Under the pieces are notes generated by a model. It ran no database searches. It saw only the letters and a program-made list of their open reading frames with translations, and had not been told where the DNA came from. 64,000 nucleotides of DNA from JAFIFT01 sp020051095 (GTDB lineage Bacteria; Pseudomonadota; Gammaproteobacteria; Legionellales; Legionellaceae), in assembly GCF_964199965.1 (NCBI RefSeq), contig NZ_CAXMZT010000002.1:248001-312000 (forward strand), given 5' to 3'. The position numbers and the translations under genes were made by a program. Below, piece by piece: positions 8,760 to 18,211 of this stretch; position 1 is the first letter of the stretch, and each line of letters starts with the position of its first letter.

Positions 8760-9034
8760 TCAATATTCAATAGGATTTTCACCGCAAGTTTTTTTTGCAT
8801 TAGAGCAGAAGATAGCTCTAAGAAGGCGATTATATTCAATAAACACTTCATGAGACGATCCCTCAATATCCTGAATACGATAAATTAGAGCACAATAGGC
8901 AGCATCCATGCTGGTTTGTATGTAGGCTTGCTAGGCTGTTTAGGCCATAAAGCTTCTTGCCGCACATATTAATCCATTTTACACGCTTCCCTCAGATTTC
9001 CACAATATGCCTCCGGTGAATGTGAGCAGGCCAT
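8760..9034 (-). pseudogene. Decayed small Cys-rich lipoprotein-like gene
   Basis: In the gap between two large genes, the minus strand reads MACSHSPEAYCGNLREACKMD from an ATG at 9034, then stops. Another frame carries QTSMDAAYCALIYRIQDIEG and continues to a stop at 8760 (ending KKTCGENPIEY). The region between has stops in the frame leading into the second piece. The two pieces look like one small Cys-containing protein broken by frameshift and nonsense changes. The family was not recognised. Confidence 0.35.
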
Positions 9035-9183
9035 TATTCCAGTCAAAATCCATAAAAAAATATCTTAAGCAAGTAAAGAATATGTAAACATATGTGCATA
9101 TTGATATTATTTATATCTATGTAAATTATAATTAATCAATTAGTTTAGTATTTAATACTTAAGTGATATAGATCGGGGGTATA

Positions 9184-11697
9184 ATGTTTAATTTTTTAAA
9201 AAAAATGTTTCGTTGGCTTTTAAAACAATACTCCGAGTTTAATGAATGGATTCGGCCTTATTTCGTCTATTACAGAGATGAGCATAAAAACAAAACAAAC
9301 TTTATTCTAACCGATAACTCAACCATTCAAAGCAGCAAAAAAAGCCATAGTAATCAAATAAGTACCCGCCTGCCTTCAACCAAATCTTCAGTTATGGATA
9401 TTGCCAGTTCTACTGAAACGAAAGCAAAGCAAGAGAATACTCATGTATTTATTGGCGCAGGACCCGCAAATTTAGATCGGGCGTTGAAAATTAGAAAACA
9501 AGATCCTAATGCCAAGCTTATTTTCCTTGATAAGCGGGTATCGCCTTCTGGTGAATTAGATAGGGCTCAAGCACGAGCTAACATCTTTCGATTTCCTCTG
9601 AGCGAACGGGATAAAATTATCCAAAATGCCTTTAATAAAGAAGAATTTGCCAAAGCATTTAATAGTCTATCGACAGAGCGGAATTTTTCGGAAGACTCCG
9701 GGTTTCAGTATGGTGATACAAAAGTATTCGGGAATGAACGCTTTACACAAATACAAATTCGGGATTTGCAACAGTTATACTTAAATGATCTAAAGAAAAG
9801 TGGCAATGTTACGTTCGTTGATGCTGATGTTGATATTAATTCATTTTATCAAGTCAATACACATAGCAATCTTCGTGATACTGTTTTATCACCTTTAAAC
9901 CAAGAAATCTGCGATCTTGAACATCAAATTCAAATTTCTAGAGACGATAACAGTGAAAAAGGTCAATTTGATAAAGCGTCTAAACTAAGCCGTTTAGATT
10001 ATTTGCAAAAAAGCGTTCAATTATTGATGTCAGTCAAAAATGGTGCAAATATCACCTATCATAATGCCGCGGGGGCACTGAAAGAAGGCCCACAAGGAAA
10101 AGGTACCACGCCTGATACCCTTATCTATCGCCCCATGAGTGAGCAACCAAAAAACACGTCTATCCCCTCCATTGATCTCTCATCCATGCCAGTCACAGCC
10201 ATGCATGGCACAGCCACGTTTTCGTTTAAAAATAGTCGTATTCAACCTAAAGATCTCAGTGATAAAACAGTTAGCCTAGATAAAACAAACTGGCAATCTG
10301 AATTAGCTAAGCATGGTTGGAATTTAGCTAGACCTCCACGAGTTAGGCTGTTTTATGCTAATGATACCCTTTATGTGGGTACGGAAATCCCAGCCAGTTA
10401 TGCAAAGCAAGTTGATAAGAATGGTCGGCCTAACGAACTTTATAAACAAATGCAGATTGATTATACGCGAACCATTGCTAAACTGATGTTGCCTCAGTTT
10501 AGCAATGACATAGAACGCTTACCTGCTAATAAGTCCGGGGTTAATGCACCGAGCTTTTTCTTAACGAATCGGGGTGAAACAGGACTAGCAATGAATCAGA
10601 CTGACAAGGGTTCAGCCATATTTAACCATGGCGATAGGCGTTACTTACCCCACTATCAAACAGGGAGTGGGTTTTTAACAGCGACCTTACAAAATGACGC
10701 CTATGCTAATATTTATAGCAAACATAATTTTAATGCCTTATTTCAGTGGGCAAAGACAGAAGGACTTATTAATAAAGATTACCAGTCTGTTGCTAAGGAG
10801 TATGCGAAGGCGATAGGTGTAAATGTCAATCAACCAAATTTTATCAATCACCTCAGTTCAAAGCAAAAACAAGATATGCTCAATCTATTTCAAGGTGATT
10901 TATATACCAATGTCACACGAGATATATTATCGGCAAATAAAGAAAAAGTAGATAAGTACTTTACCCAAGTCCAAAAACAGGCCTTGACTATGCTTTGTCA
11001 CAACAAGCAATTTAATGACCTAATAGATTTTTTTAAGTCAACAAATTCAACCCCAGCCCTTAAAAATATGCCAGCCATTCAGCATGACATAGCGCACGGT
11101 CCTTATAACGATAACATCAAGGTTATGATGATTATGGAAATGGTTAAACAAGGTTCGGATGCATTTTTACTGCAGGTGATTCCCAGAATGGTGAATGTTG
11201 ATTTGTCGGAAATGAACTTGCAAAATCCCAAAGATATGAATCGATTACACCAGCTTCGTGATTCAATCACAAGAGACTATATGAAATATATTGATACGAA
11301 CGAGCTTATGAAGGATCTTGCTCCACATGTTAAAAAGGAATTGTTTGTTGCGTTGGCTGCAAATCCCAACAATCCCGCTAAAGCTCAGGTTTGTGTGGCA
11401 AACCTACTGGGGGTGTCACCCAGTGATAAGCAAATGTTTTCTCAATTAAGAAATCAAATCTTGGAACAACATCCAAAAAGTACGAGTTCGGATGCTGTGA
11501 GAAGACAAGAAAGCACGTCGAAAATGCTACAACGAATGCCAACTCCTCCAAAACCACAGCCCAATTGTCATTCAAGAAATAAAGATTCAAAGGAAAACCA
11601 ATCCATTCAATCTCACTCAAATTTATCACCAGAAGGAGCAAAAACTTACCAAACTCCGACACCATGCCGCACTGTGCCGAATCCTTATTCTAAATAG
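9184..11697 (+). CDS. MICAL-like flavin monooxygenase-type protein, effector candidate
   Basis: This is an 837-residue protein with a good GGGGG ribosome binding site. After a ~85-residue basic N-terminus comes a Rossmann fold, VFIGAGPANLDRALKIRK (GxGxxN at 91-96), ending in acidic D116 of FLDKR. It is followed by SPSGELDRAQARANIFRFP and later TQIQIRDLQQLYLNDL. This order resembles the FAD module of MICAL/PHBH-type monooxygenases (compare ISIRQLQLILL in MICAL). A second flavin region may lie near 465-500. The C-terminal ~80 residues are Pro/Ser/Gln-rich and disordered. MICAL enzymes oxidise actin methionines; a host-directed redox role here is inference. No housekeeping gene is linked to it. 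Confidence 0.6.
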   Translation: MFNFLKKMFRWLLKQYSEFNEWIRPYFVYYRDEHKNKTNFILTDNSTIQSSKKSHSNQISTRLPSTKSSVMDIASSTETKAKQENTHVFIGAGPANLDRALKIRKQDPNAKLIFLDKRVSPSGELDRAQARANIFRFPLSERDKIIQNAFNKEEFAKAFNSLSTERNFSEDSGFQYGDTKVFGNERFTQIQIRDLQQLYLNDLKKSGNVTFVDADVDINSFYQVNTHSNLRDTVLSPLNQEICDLEHQIQISRDDNSEKGQFDKASKLSRLDYLQKSVQLLMSVKNGANITYHNAAGALKEGPQGKGTTPDTLIYRPMSEQPKNTSIPSIDLSSMPVTAMHGTATFSFKNSRIQPKDLSDKTVSLDKTNWQSELAKHGWNLARPPRVRLFYANDTLYVGTEIPASYAKQVDKNGRPNELYKQMQIDYTRTIAKLMLPQFSNDIERLPANKSGVNAPSFFLTNRGETGLAMNQTDKGSAIFNHGDRRYLPHYQTGSGFLTATLQNDAYANIYSKHNFNALFQWAKTEGLINKDYQSVAKEYAKAIGVNVNQPNFINHLSSKQKQDMLNLFQGDLYTNVTRDILSANKEKVDKYFTQVQKQALTMLCHNKQFNDLIDFFKSTNSTPALKNMPAIQHDIAHGPYNDNIKVMMIMEMVKQGSDAFLLQVIPRMVNVDLSEMNLQNPKDMNRLHQLRDSITRDYMKYIDTNELMKDLAPHVKKELFVALAANPNNPAKAQVCVANLLGVSPSDKQMFSQLRNQILEQHPKSTSSDAVRRQESTSKMLQRMPTPPKPQPNCHSRNKDSKENQSIQSHSNLSPEGAKTYQTPTPCRTVPNPYSK

Positions 11698-11762
11698 AGG
11701 AGAAAAGAGAAATAAAGGAGATCTTTTAATCCTGAACAAGTTATAAAATAAATCTATAGAGC

Positions 11763-11972
11763 CCACAATTACTTGAACCTATCATGAAAGTCGATGTTTA
11801 CAATACGGAAGAAGACGTCGGTAACGTTATCGGTGACTTGAACCGCTGTCGTGGCATGATTTCTGGCCAAGAGTCCAGTGCAGCAGGCATTCGCATTAAA
11901 GCGGAAGGTCCTCTTTCAGAAATGTTTGGATACATAAGTACACTGCCAACGCTTAATTATACGTGTCACTGA
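11763..11972 (+). pseudogene. fusA: Elongation factor G C-terminal fragment
   Basis: The frame reads LLEPIMKVDVYNTEEDVG, GDLNRCRGMISG and PLSEMFGYISTL. This is domain V of EF-G, whose consensus includes EPIMKVEV, GDLNRRRG and PLAEMFGY. Upstream, the frame hits a stop just before the fragment; downstream it loses similarity after GYISTLPTLN and stops at 11972. Only about 60 of ~700 residues remain, so it is a displaced fragment and not a functional translation factor. It directly abuts a GNAT fragment. Confidence 0.75.
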
Positions 11973-12136
11973 TTAATCAATTTATTTCAAAGTTTCTTAC
12001 TCAGTTTAAAGTCGTAATCGTCGATCCTAGGATCAATAATTTCCAAGCTATTCGCTGTTATGAAAAAGCGGGCTTTACGAAGACAACATTTAGTCAAGAT
12101 CCAAATCACTTTATCATGATAAAATCATTGGTCTAA
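11963..12136 (+). pseudogene. GNAT acetyltransferase C-terminal fragment
   Basis: From about 11963 the frame reads KVVIVDPRINNFQAIRCYEK, then AGFTKTTFSQDPNHFIMIKS and a stop at 12136. This is the last ~55 residues of a GNAT N-acetyltransferase close to the aminoglycoside 6'-acetyltransferase-like group, with the conserved N..AIrcYeKaGF motif. The CoA-binding part is absent. It follows the EF-G fragment without a gap, suggesting that both arrived by deletion or rearrangement. A complete tandem GNAT gene starts 30 bp downstream. Confidence 0.7.
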
Positions 12137-12166
12137 GCCTTTTAATTAAGTGGAGATAACAAAAAT

Positions 12167-13198
12167 ATGAATCTAATCAAAATTCGTCTCCTTACCATAA
12201 AAGATATAGCCCCATTGGTAGATACATTCGCAAGACATAATTGGCCTAAACCGAAATCAACATTTGAATCGTATTTTCATGAACAAACTGAAAATGAGAG
12301 GATCATATGGCTGGCTTTTTATGAGAACCAATTGGCTGGTTATGCCACTTTAAAATGGGAATCCCTTTACCAACCATTCAGAGAAAAAAAAATTCCTGAA
12401 ATTATGGACTTAAATGTTCTTCCTCCATATCGAAACAAAGGGATTGGGTCACAACTTTTGGAAATGGCTGAACAATTGGCCGCCACGCGCAGTGAGATTG
12501 TTGGCTTGGGTGTTGGACTATATCGTGATTATGGAAATGCACAAAAATTATATATTAATAAGGGGTACTCACCTGATGGGCGCGGTCTAACTTATCAATA
12601 TCAAGCTGTTAATCCAGGTAGCAACGTTCCAGTAGATGATGATTTAGTTTTATGGTTCACAAAAAAACTGAAACCATCAGCAAAATTTGATATACCAGAA
12701 TTCCAAGATTATAAGTCTTTAGGCGATAAGACCAAATATCAGATCAAATTTGTTGATGTAATAGATGCTGAAACTGAAAGCAGAATGACCTATGGTCTTA
12801 TTGATTATGAAGCAAATCACGGTATCGATGTCAATTATCATCGGTTTTCAGTGGTTATCTCTGATGAAAATGAAGTAATTTTTGGAGTAATAAATGCTTA
12901 TACAGCGTATGCAGAAATCTATGTCGATGATATCTGGGTGGACAGTGCCTACCGTGGCAAAGGATTTGGTAAGAAGTTATTATTTGCACTTGAAAATCAT
13001 TTTAAAGGCCAGGGGTTTAATAATATCAATTTAGTGACAAGTGCTTTTCAAGCGCCAGATTTCTATAAGAAGTGTGGCTATACAGCAGAGTTCACCAGAC
13101 TAAATAAGAAAAACCCAAAATTAAGTAAGACTTTTTTCGTTAAATTTTTTAACGAAGATTCAGAGACAAAAGGGATTCTAAAGGCAAGATCCTCATGA
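12167..13198 (+). CDS. Tandem GNAT-family N-acetyltransferase
   Basis: The 343 residues hold two GNAT domains. Domain 1 (about 5-150) has DLNVLPPYRNKGIGSQLLEM, the acetyl-CoA pyrophosphate loop (RxxGxG/A), and the late AQKLYINKGY strand. Domain 2 (about 180-325) has VDDIWVDSAYRGKGFGKKLL and FYKKCGYTAEF. Both have intact CoA loops, so either could be catalytic. Two-domain GNATs acetylate small molecules or protein N-termini; the substrate is unknown. A GGAG sequence lies ~10 bases before the ATG. Confidence 0.85.
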   Translation: MNLIKIRLLTIKDIAPLVDTFARHNWPKPKSTFESYFHEQTENERIIWLAFYENQLAGYATLKWESLYQPFREKKIPEIMDLNVLPPYRNKGIGSQLLEMAEQLAATRSEIVGLGVGLYRDYGNAQKLYINKGYSPDGRGLTYQYQAVNPGSNVPVDDDLVLWFTKKLKPSAKFDIPEFQDYKSLGDKTKYQIKFVDVIDAETESRMTYGLIDYEANHGIDVNYHRFSVVISDENEVIFGVINAYTAYAEIYVDDIWVDSAYRGKGFGKKLLFALENHFKGQGFNNINLVTSAFQAPDFYKKCGYTAEFTRLNKKNPKLSKTFFVKFFNEDSETKGILKARSS

Positions 13199-13318
13199 AT
13201 AAATTTATTTGCAATTGTTGAAATTCAGCATTTATCCAAAAGAAACTAACCAATGTTTATTCCATCGTGATGGCTAAATAAAGTCGTTTAACGATGTGTG
13301 GGCATTTGCCTGGGCATA

Positions 13319-15508
13319 TCAAGGGCTTTTCTTCGTGGTGGGTAATTCACTTTCATTGCCTGAATCATGGGGTGTCTTTGAGGAAACATCAAAAAATCGA
13401 AACCTGGATTGCTTTGGTGTCACAGGCTGTTCTTTAGACTCAATCAACGGAGACAGATTTTTTTGCTTTTGTGACAATGTATTATAAATATCCTCTAATG
13501 AGTCAAAAGTCGTATCACCAATTGACAACTTCCCGCTATCAACATGAATGGGAAAAGACTGGAGATTCTCTTGTGCATCCAGAAAAGATAGATAATACGC
13601 TTTGCTTGCTTCATCAAAAAACAAAATCAAACTATTCTCAGTTTGGCTTAATAATAATGCCTCTGCGCTTTCAGGACTTTCGACCGTACTTTGAAAGCCT
13701 GGGATTAACTGAATGCAATCTTGTTTGCCCTTTTTAATCTCATTTGCGCGAATAAATTCTTGTTGCCCTCTTGGTAGTAATCTGAAGAAAACAAGCTTGT
13801 CATTGTTTGGGCAAGATTGATAACTTTCATATATAAACTCATTCCAGTAGCGTTGCAACTCGTTTTCCTCATAATCCAGGCCTCTATCATGGTGAAAATT
13901 GTAAGCTTTTATTTCAAGTTGGCTGTAAAATTTTTTGCTATTTTTTGCAAGATTAAGATAATCCGCAATCACTCCTCGAGCATATTGCTTGGCATCAAAA
14001 TTGTTATTCAGTCGTTTCAAATCGTTTTCAAATAATTTTGCTAAAATCATTTTTTGATTTGCATCATCAATTGTTTTAAAGAGATACCCTTCACAATCTA
14101 CCTCTTCAAGCGCTGTTAATAGTTTAGTTGTATTGACTCCCCCATATAATGCCAAGATTTCTTCAAAGGCTGGCGAATGATTCGCTTGACTAATAAGAAT
14201 TTTTAGGTGTACCTTTTCCGACTCCTCTAGGTTTTTAACATCCTGCACGCCACGTAAGAAATCGACTTGCTTTTCATTAAGAAAAAATAATTTTGAACCA
14301 TATAGTAGTTGATCAAGGGATAGCCTATTGCTAGGATTAAATGCAGTCCCTTTCTCAAATAGACTGATAAAAAAATCAGCTTGATACTTGGCAATAACAT
14401 AGTGAAATTTTTCGAAATGATTTTTAAGGTTATGTAACATCGCATGATGTAATTCACCTTTTAAATAAGCTTCACCATAATTATCCACAATCTTCTTTAG
14501 ATCATTTTTAGATACAATCCTTGCCAGCAAATCATTTTCGGGGTCAAGCTTATCGATTGCCAAATAAGCTTGCTCTTTAAACTCGCTAGGGCTTAAGCTG
14601 TCTTTTTTAACCCCCAACAAGTCAAATGCGCTAAATAGCATTCCATCTAATACAGCAATTTCTTCATATTGGGTTCGCTCAAAACCATCACCAAGAAACA
14701 TAGCGAGCATACACAAGGTTGCTGAAAACACATCTGACTTTTCATTTGCATAATAATTGCCTGACAATTTCTCAGGCGCGCAATAGGCAGGTGTCCCAAT
14801 AGGATTTAAATCATCTCCTGTGAATCTACTCAATCCAAAATCAAAGATATTAATTCTTAAAAGCTTATCGACGACTTGATAACATGTATTCTGAGGCTTT
14901 AAATCATGATGAATAATATCCTGTTCATGAATCCATCTAAGTGATTTTAAAAATCCATGAAAAGCATAAGCTTTTGATTTATAGGGTAATGTTTTATGGT
15001 TCATGTCTTGGATAATATTTTCATAGAGCTCTAACCCTAGATTTGGCATGACTAGGTAGCCTTTTTCAATATCAAAAAACACATCTGGATAGACGCGTTT
15101 TGTAAACTCACACTCTTGTCTGAATTTAGCTCGTTCCTCTTTATCGTTTAATCTGACTTGCTTAATTACCCAACCCGTTTCTTTCGATTGTGTTTTTTCT
15201 TCTAAATATATTTTTTCATATTCAGTAACAACGCCAAATTTACCTCGCCCCAACTCTTCCTTTTCCACCAAAATAGTATGCTTTCCAGTATATTTTTTCG
15301 ATGCTCGAATAAAGACAGGGGGAGAAAAATAAATTGTTTCATTCTCATATTGAATTTCAGAATAATGTCGATTAGGTGCAACCGAAGAAATAGCGGCATT
15401 TAAAAAATGCCTATCTTGAATAGTAATTTCAGAAACTGCGTCAGAATCATACGCGCGATTGCTAATTTTAATTAACACGCCTAACACCAATTGCTTCATT
15501 ATATTCAA
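13319..15508 (-). CDS. Eukaryotic-like Ser/Thr protein kinase, effector candidate
   Basis: The product is 729 residues. The kinase domain (about 85-420) is complete: glycine loop GRGKFGVV (87-94), Lys116 in WVIKQV, catalytic loop HHDLKPQN (200-207), DFG at 223-225, and APE at 244-246. All catalytic residues are present, so it should transfer phosphate. The C-terminal ~300 residues have no recognised domain and end with a Lys/Ser-rich tail. There are no transmembrane segments or PASTA repeats, unlike bacterial PknB-type receptors. That makes it more like the soluble LegK-type kinases of Legionella. Delivery to host cells is inferred from this resemblance only. It is convergent with the tandem GNAT gene. 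Confidence 0.85.
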   Translation of the reverse strand: MNIMKQLVLGVLIKISNRAYDSDAVSEITIQDRHFLNAAISSVAPNRHYSEIQYENETIYFSPPVFIRASKKYTGKHTILVEKEELGRGKFGVVTEYEKIYLEEKTQSKETGWVIKQVRLNDKEERAKFRQECEFTKRVYPDVFFDIEKGYLVMPNLGLELYENIIQDMNHKTLPYKSKAYAFHGFLKSLRWIHEQDIIHHDLKPQNTCYQVVDKLLRINIFDFGLSRFTGDDLNPIGTPAYCAPEKLSGNYYANEKSDVFSATLCMLAMFLGDGFERTQYEEIAVLDGMLFSAFDLLGVKKDSLSPSEFKEQAYLAIDKLDPENDLLARIVSKNDLKKIVDNYGEAYLKGELHHAMLHNLKNHFEKFHYVIAKYQADFFISLFEKGTAFNPSNRLSLDQLLYGSKLFFLNEKQVDFLRGVQDVKNLEESEKVHLKILISQANHSPAFEEILALYGGVNTTKLLTALEEVDCEGYLFKTIDDANQKMILAKLFENDLKRLNNNFDAKQYARGVIADYLNLAKNSKKFYSQLEIKAYNFHHDRGLDYEENELQRYWNEFIYESYQSCPNNDKLVFFRLLPRGQQEFIRANEIKKGKQDCIQLIPGFQSTVESPESAEALLLSQTENSLILFFDEASKAYYLSFLDAQENLQSFPIHVDSGKLSIGDTTFDSLEDIYNTLSQKQKNLSPLIESKEQPVTPKQSRFRFFDVSSKTPHDSGNESELPTTKKSP

Positions 15509-15667
15509 ATTATGGACTATAAAAGCGATTGTTGTTTGTTATAAATTAAAAATGAAATATTTGCCATTCATTATTGGTGAATTAAGCCTTAGCTTGGTAA
15601 TATAAATACGTTCGTTGTCTCATTGCACCAAAGCGATGAATGGGAATAACCAATAATTGGATCATCG

Positions 15668-17329
15668 ATGAGAGTTTTGCTGATAGTCTTTAGTTGTTTC
15701 GTATCATTTCAATTAGGGGCCAAACCGCTTGCACCGGTCTTTGATGGTTTAGGCCAGGCGTACTTCAAAGCGGATACGCAAAATAAAGAAGCACAGACCT
15801 ATTTTAATCAAGGCATGGTCTTATTCTATGGGTTTGATTATGGGGAATCGACTCGCTCGTTTCAAGCATCAACAAAAGCTGATCCAAACTGTGTCAGATG
15901 CTATATTGGTTTGGCCTTGAGCATGGGCTCTGCCACCAATCTCTTTTTAAAAGGGGACGAACCTCAAAAGGCTTTAAAAATACTGGAAAAAGCCGACTCC
16001 CTTAAACCTAAAAACCCTATTGATTTAGGTCTTATTCAAGCACTAAAACGACGATATCAACTTAGCCAAACACCATCACATGCGTCAAATGGTCATCATT
16101 GCGCTTTCCTTGAAGTGAGCCTGCCTGCAGAAAATAATCTTGCCTTTGCAAACGCCCTACATAATCTGTCCCTTCAGCATCCGGATAATACGACCATCCA
16201 AACGCTATTCGCATACAGTGTCTTTGCCGTTGAGAATTGGGACTTTTATGACAACTTATTAGACATAAAACCCTATGCTTTGATGATGAAACAATCCCTT
16301 GAAAAGGTATTAGCAATAGAGCCCAACCATCCTGGGGCCATCCATTATTATATTCACCTGATGGAATGGTCAAGGCACCCAGAACAAGCCGTTAAATTTG
16401 CCAACAAACTTCCAGAGCTTACCCCAATGGCTGAACATTTGGTCCATATGCCAACTCACATTATGATAAGAATGGGTGAGTACCAGCAGGCGGTGGACTT
16501 GAATCAAAAAGCCGTCGCTGTTTCAGACAAATACGAATCATTATGCCGAAAACAGGGTTTTAAACCTGAAGTTAACTTACTAAACCAGCATAATCTCGAT
16601 TATTTGTTATATTCAGCCACTCTGAATGCCAATGGCGATATTGCCTACCAAGCTGCGCTAAAATTAAAAAATATCACCCCGTTTAATTGGTTGATGAAAG
16701 TACCATCCCTTCAACGTTTTCACGCAGAGTTAATGCTCGTTATCGCTCATTTTGGTATGTGGGATGCGTTAACGAGCATTCCGGAACCAGGAATCCAATA
16801 CCCCTATTTGAAGGCGATATGGTCTTATGCGCAGGCCCTTCATGCGATGCAGATAAATGATAAAGCCTCGGCAAAACGGTACATCCGCTTATTCCACCAA
16901 GCTGCCCAAGCAAACAACCAAGATACCGACACGAAAGATGCATTTGAAAACAACCTCAAGATAGCCAAAAACATCCTTCTTGCCCATCAAGCAGACATGA
17001 ATGGCAATGCTGACAAAAGCATTTATTTTTGGCATCAGGCTGTTGCGACTGAAAAAGCAGGGGGTGATCCACCATCATGGCTGTTCCCTGCCAGCCAAGG
17101 GTTAGGGTTTGCATTTCTAAGCGCTGGAAAATATCAACAGGCAATCGCAACATTTCAAAGTGATTTGAAAATCCATCCGCATAATATCTGGTCATTGACA
17201 GGGATTAAGCAGGCTTATCAAGCGATGGGTGACAAACAAAATGTCGCTTCCTATCAAAGAAAAATAGAGGAACTTAAAGCTGGCACCTTACCAAAACATT
17301 CGGATGTCTTATCTTCAACAATGCGTTGA
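15668..17329 (+). CDS. Exported TPR-repeat protein
   Basis: The 553-residue protein has a signal peptide (RVLLIVFSCFVSFQLGA). TPR-type helical repeats follow through the chain: QTYFNQGMVLFYGFDYGEST near residue 43, ALKILEKADSLKPKNP near 103, ALEKVLAIEPNHPGAIHYY near 210, YQQAVDLNQKAVAV near 275, and KYQQAIATFQSDLKIHPHNI near 495. There are conserved His residues in HYYIHLMEW and HLVHMPTHIMIR, a pattern seen in a widespread family of secreted TPR proteins of unknown function. It probably works as a periplasmic or cell-surface scaffold. It is monocistronic. Confidence 0.75.
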   Translation: MRVLLIVFSCFVSFQLGAKPLAPVFDGLGQAYFKADTQNKEAQTYFNQGMVLFYGFDYGESTRSFQASTKADPNCVRCYIGLALSMGSATNLFLKGDEPQKALKILEKADSLKPKNPIDLGLIQALKRRYQLSQTPSHASNGHHCAFLEVSLPAENNLAFANALHNLSLQHPDNTTIQTLFAYSVFAVENWDFYDNLLDIKPYALMMKQSLEKVLAIEPNHPGAIHYYIHLMEWSRHPEQAVKFANKLPELTPMAEHLVHMPTHIMIRMGEYQQAVDLNQKAVAVSDKYESLCRKQGFKPEVNLLNQHNLDYLLYSATLNANGDIAYQAALKLKNITPFNWLMKVPSLQRFHAELMLVIAHFGMWDALTSIPEPGIQYPYLKAIWSYAQALHAMQINDKASAKRYIRLFHQAAQANNQDTDTKDAFENNLKIAKNILLAHQADMNGNADKSIYFWHQAVATEKAGGDPPSWLFPASQGLGFAFLSAGKYQQAIATFQSDLKIHPHNIWSLTGIKQAYQAMGDKQNVASYQRKIEELKAGTLPKHSDVLSSTMR

Positions 17330-17352
17330 CCCTGCACTTAAAACCCTTTCCT

Positions 17353-17373
17353 CCTCATTCTTTTAGAATGAGG
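17353..17373. other. Stem-loop after the TPR gene
   Basis: CCTCATTCT and AGAATGAGG pair perfectly around a TTT loop, 24 bp after the TPR stop codon. There is no following T-run, so it may be a processing or attenuation hairpin instead of a strong intrinsic terminator. Confidence 0.4.
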
Positions 17374-17503
17374 AAGGTAGGGTTCGAATGGTAAATTATC
17401 AGCCTAGCTCAGGCAAGGTTATCATACTAGGCTGTTCAGACAATAAACGTCACTAATGTTGGCTTCCGATTGGTGCTCAGGATTACCACTTAAGACTCGG
17501 TTT

Positions 17504-18133
17504 CTATTCATCTTCTATCAATGGCCTGGATTGAATCGCTTGATAAACAATCGCTGGTGATTGCATAGAGGCGATATGCTCAAGATACTCTATTTTATTC
17601 AATGTTACCTGACACGGTAACTCCGCGCGTAGCGCTTTGTTTAATACCTTCTCATAACGGGCAATATCGTGCGGTTTTTCGTTGAACTCTAGAAGACTGA
17701 TATGGGATATAAAGCTTTGCGTTGGTTTCCCAGTTTTCTGATCAAGCCCACTGGTTTGTACTGTTGGTAAACGTTCATTTCGCAGAGTCACCAAGCTATC
17801 GCGCAATTGATCAACCTCATCGTTTTTAAATTCCAACACGATACTTTGACCAAGGACCCTAACATGACTCAAAGCAACAACAATATCTGATTGTTTTTCA
17901 ATGTCATCGATCATTTGAGCGGCAGTGTTATCTTGCTCGCTGTTCATTTGTTTCATATGCAGCATAGTCACGTGAAAATCGTGTGGATTTACCTCAGTAA
18001 CGTTGCCGTCATTTAACTGTTTGGCTAATAACAATTGGAGTTTCGAAATATCCTCAACGCCCTGGTTATTAAGTCTTAGCGCAAAAAACCGAGTAACCGT
18101 TGCCGGTTTACCACCCACTTTACGGTCATACAT
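17504..18133 (-). CDS. 2H phosphoesterase-superfamily protein
   Basis: The product is 209 residues, with AGGAG placed 5 bases before the ATG. Two HxT/S motifs at the correct spacing define the 2H superfamily: HVT at 54-56 and HIS at 144-146, each followed by hydrophobic residues. Superfamily members act on 2'-5' or cyclic phosphodiester bonds, for example RNA 2',3'-cyclic phosphates or 2-5A. Sequence outside the motifs is divergent from the LigT/ThpR housekeeping branch, so the substrate is open. The FAD oxidase gene lies just upstream, read in the same direction, ~80 bp away. Confidence 0.75.
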   Translation of the reverse strand: MYDRKVGGKPATVTRFFALRLNNQGVEDISKLQLLLAKQLNDGNVTEVNPHDFHVTMLHMKQMNSEQDNTAAQMIDDIEKQSDIVVALSHVRVLGQSIVLEFKNDEVDQLRDSLVTLRNERLPTVQTSGLDQKTGKPTQSFISHISLLEFNEKPHDIARYEKVLNKALRAELPCQVTLNKIEYLEHIASMQSPAIVYQAIQSRPLIEDE

Positions 18134-18211
18134 AGCATCTCCTACTGCTGTTTATCAATGAGTATAGCAAGCAGAACAAGCCAATATTGTGCCTTTGCTA
18201 GCTGACCATTT

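Noticed and set aside
11378..11665. 95-codon antisense ORF in the MICAL-like gene
   Set aside because: Antisense shadow of the Pro/Ser-rich tail; no start signal.
16062..16373. 103-codon antisense ORF in the TPR gene
   Set aside because: Shadow of the sense codons, atypical composition.
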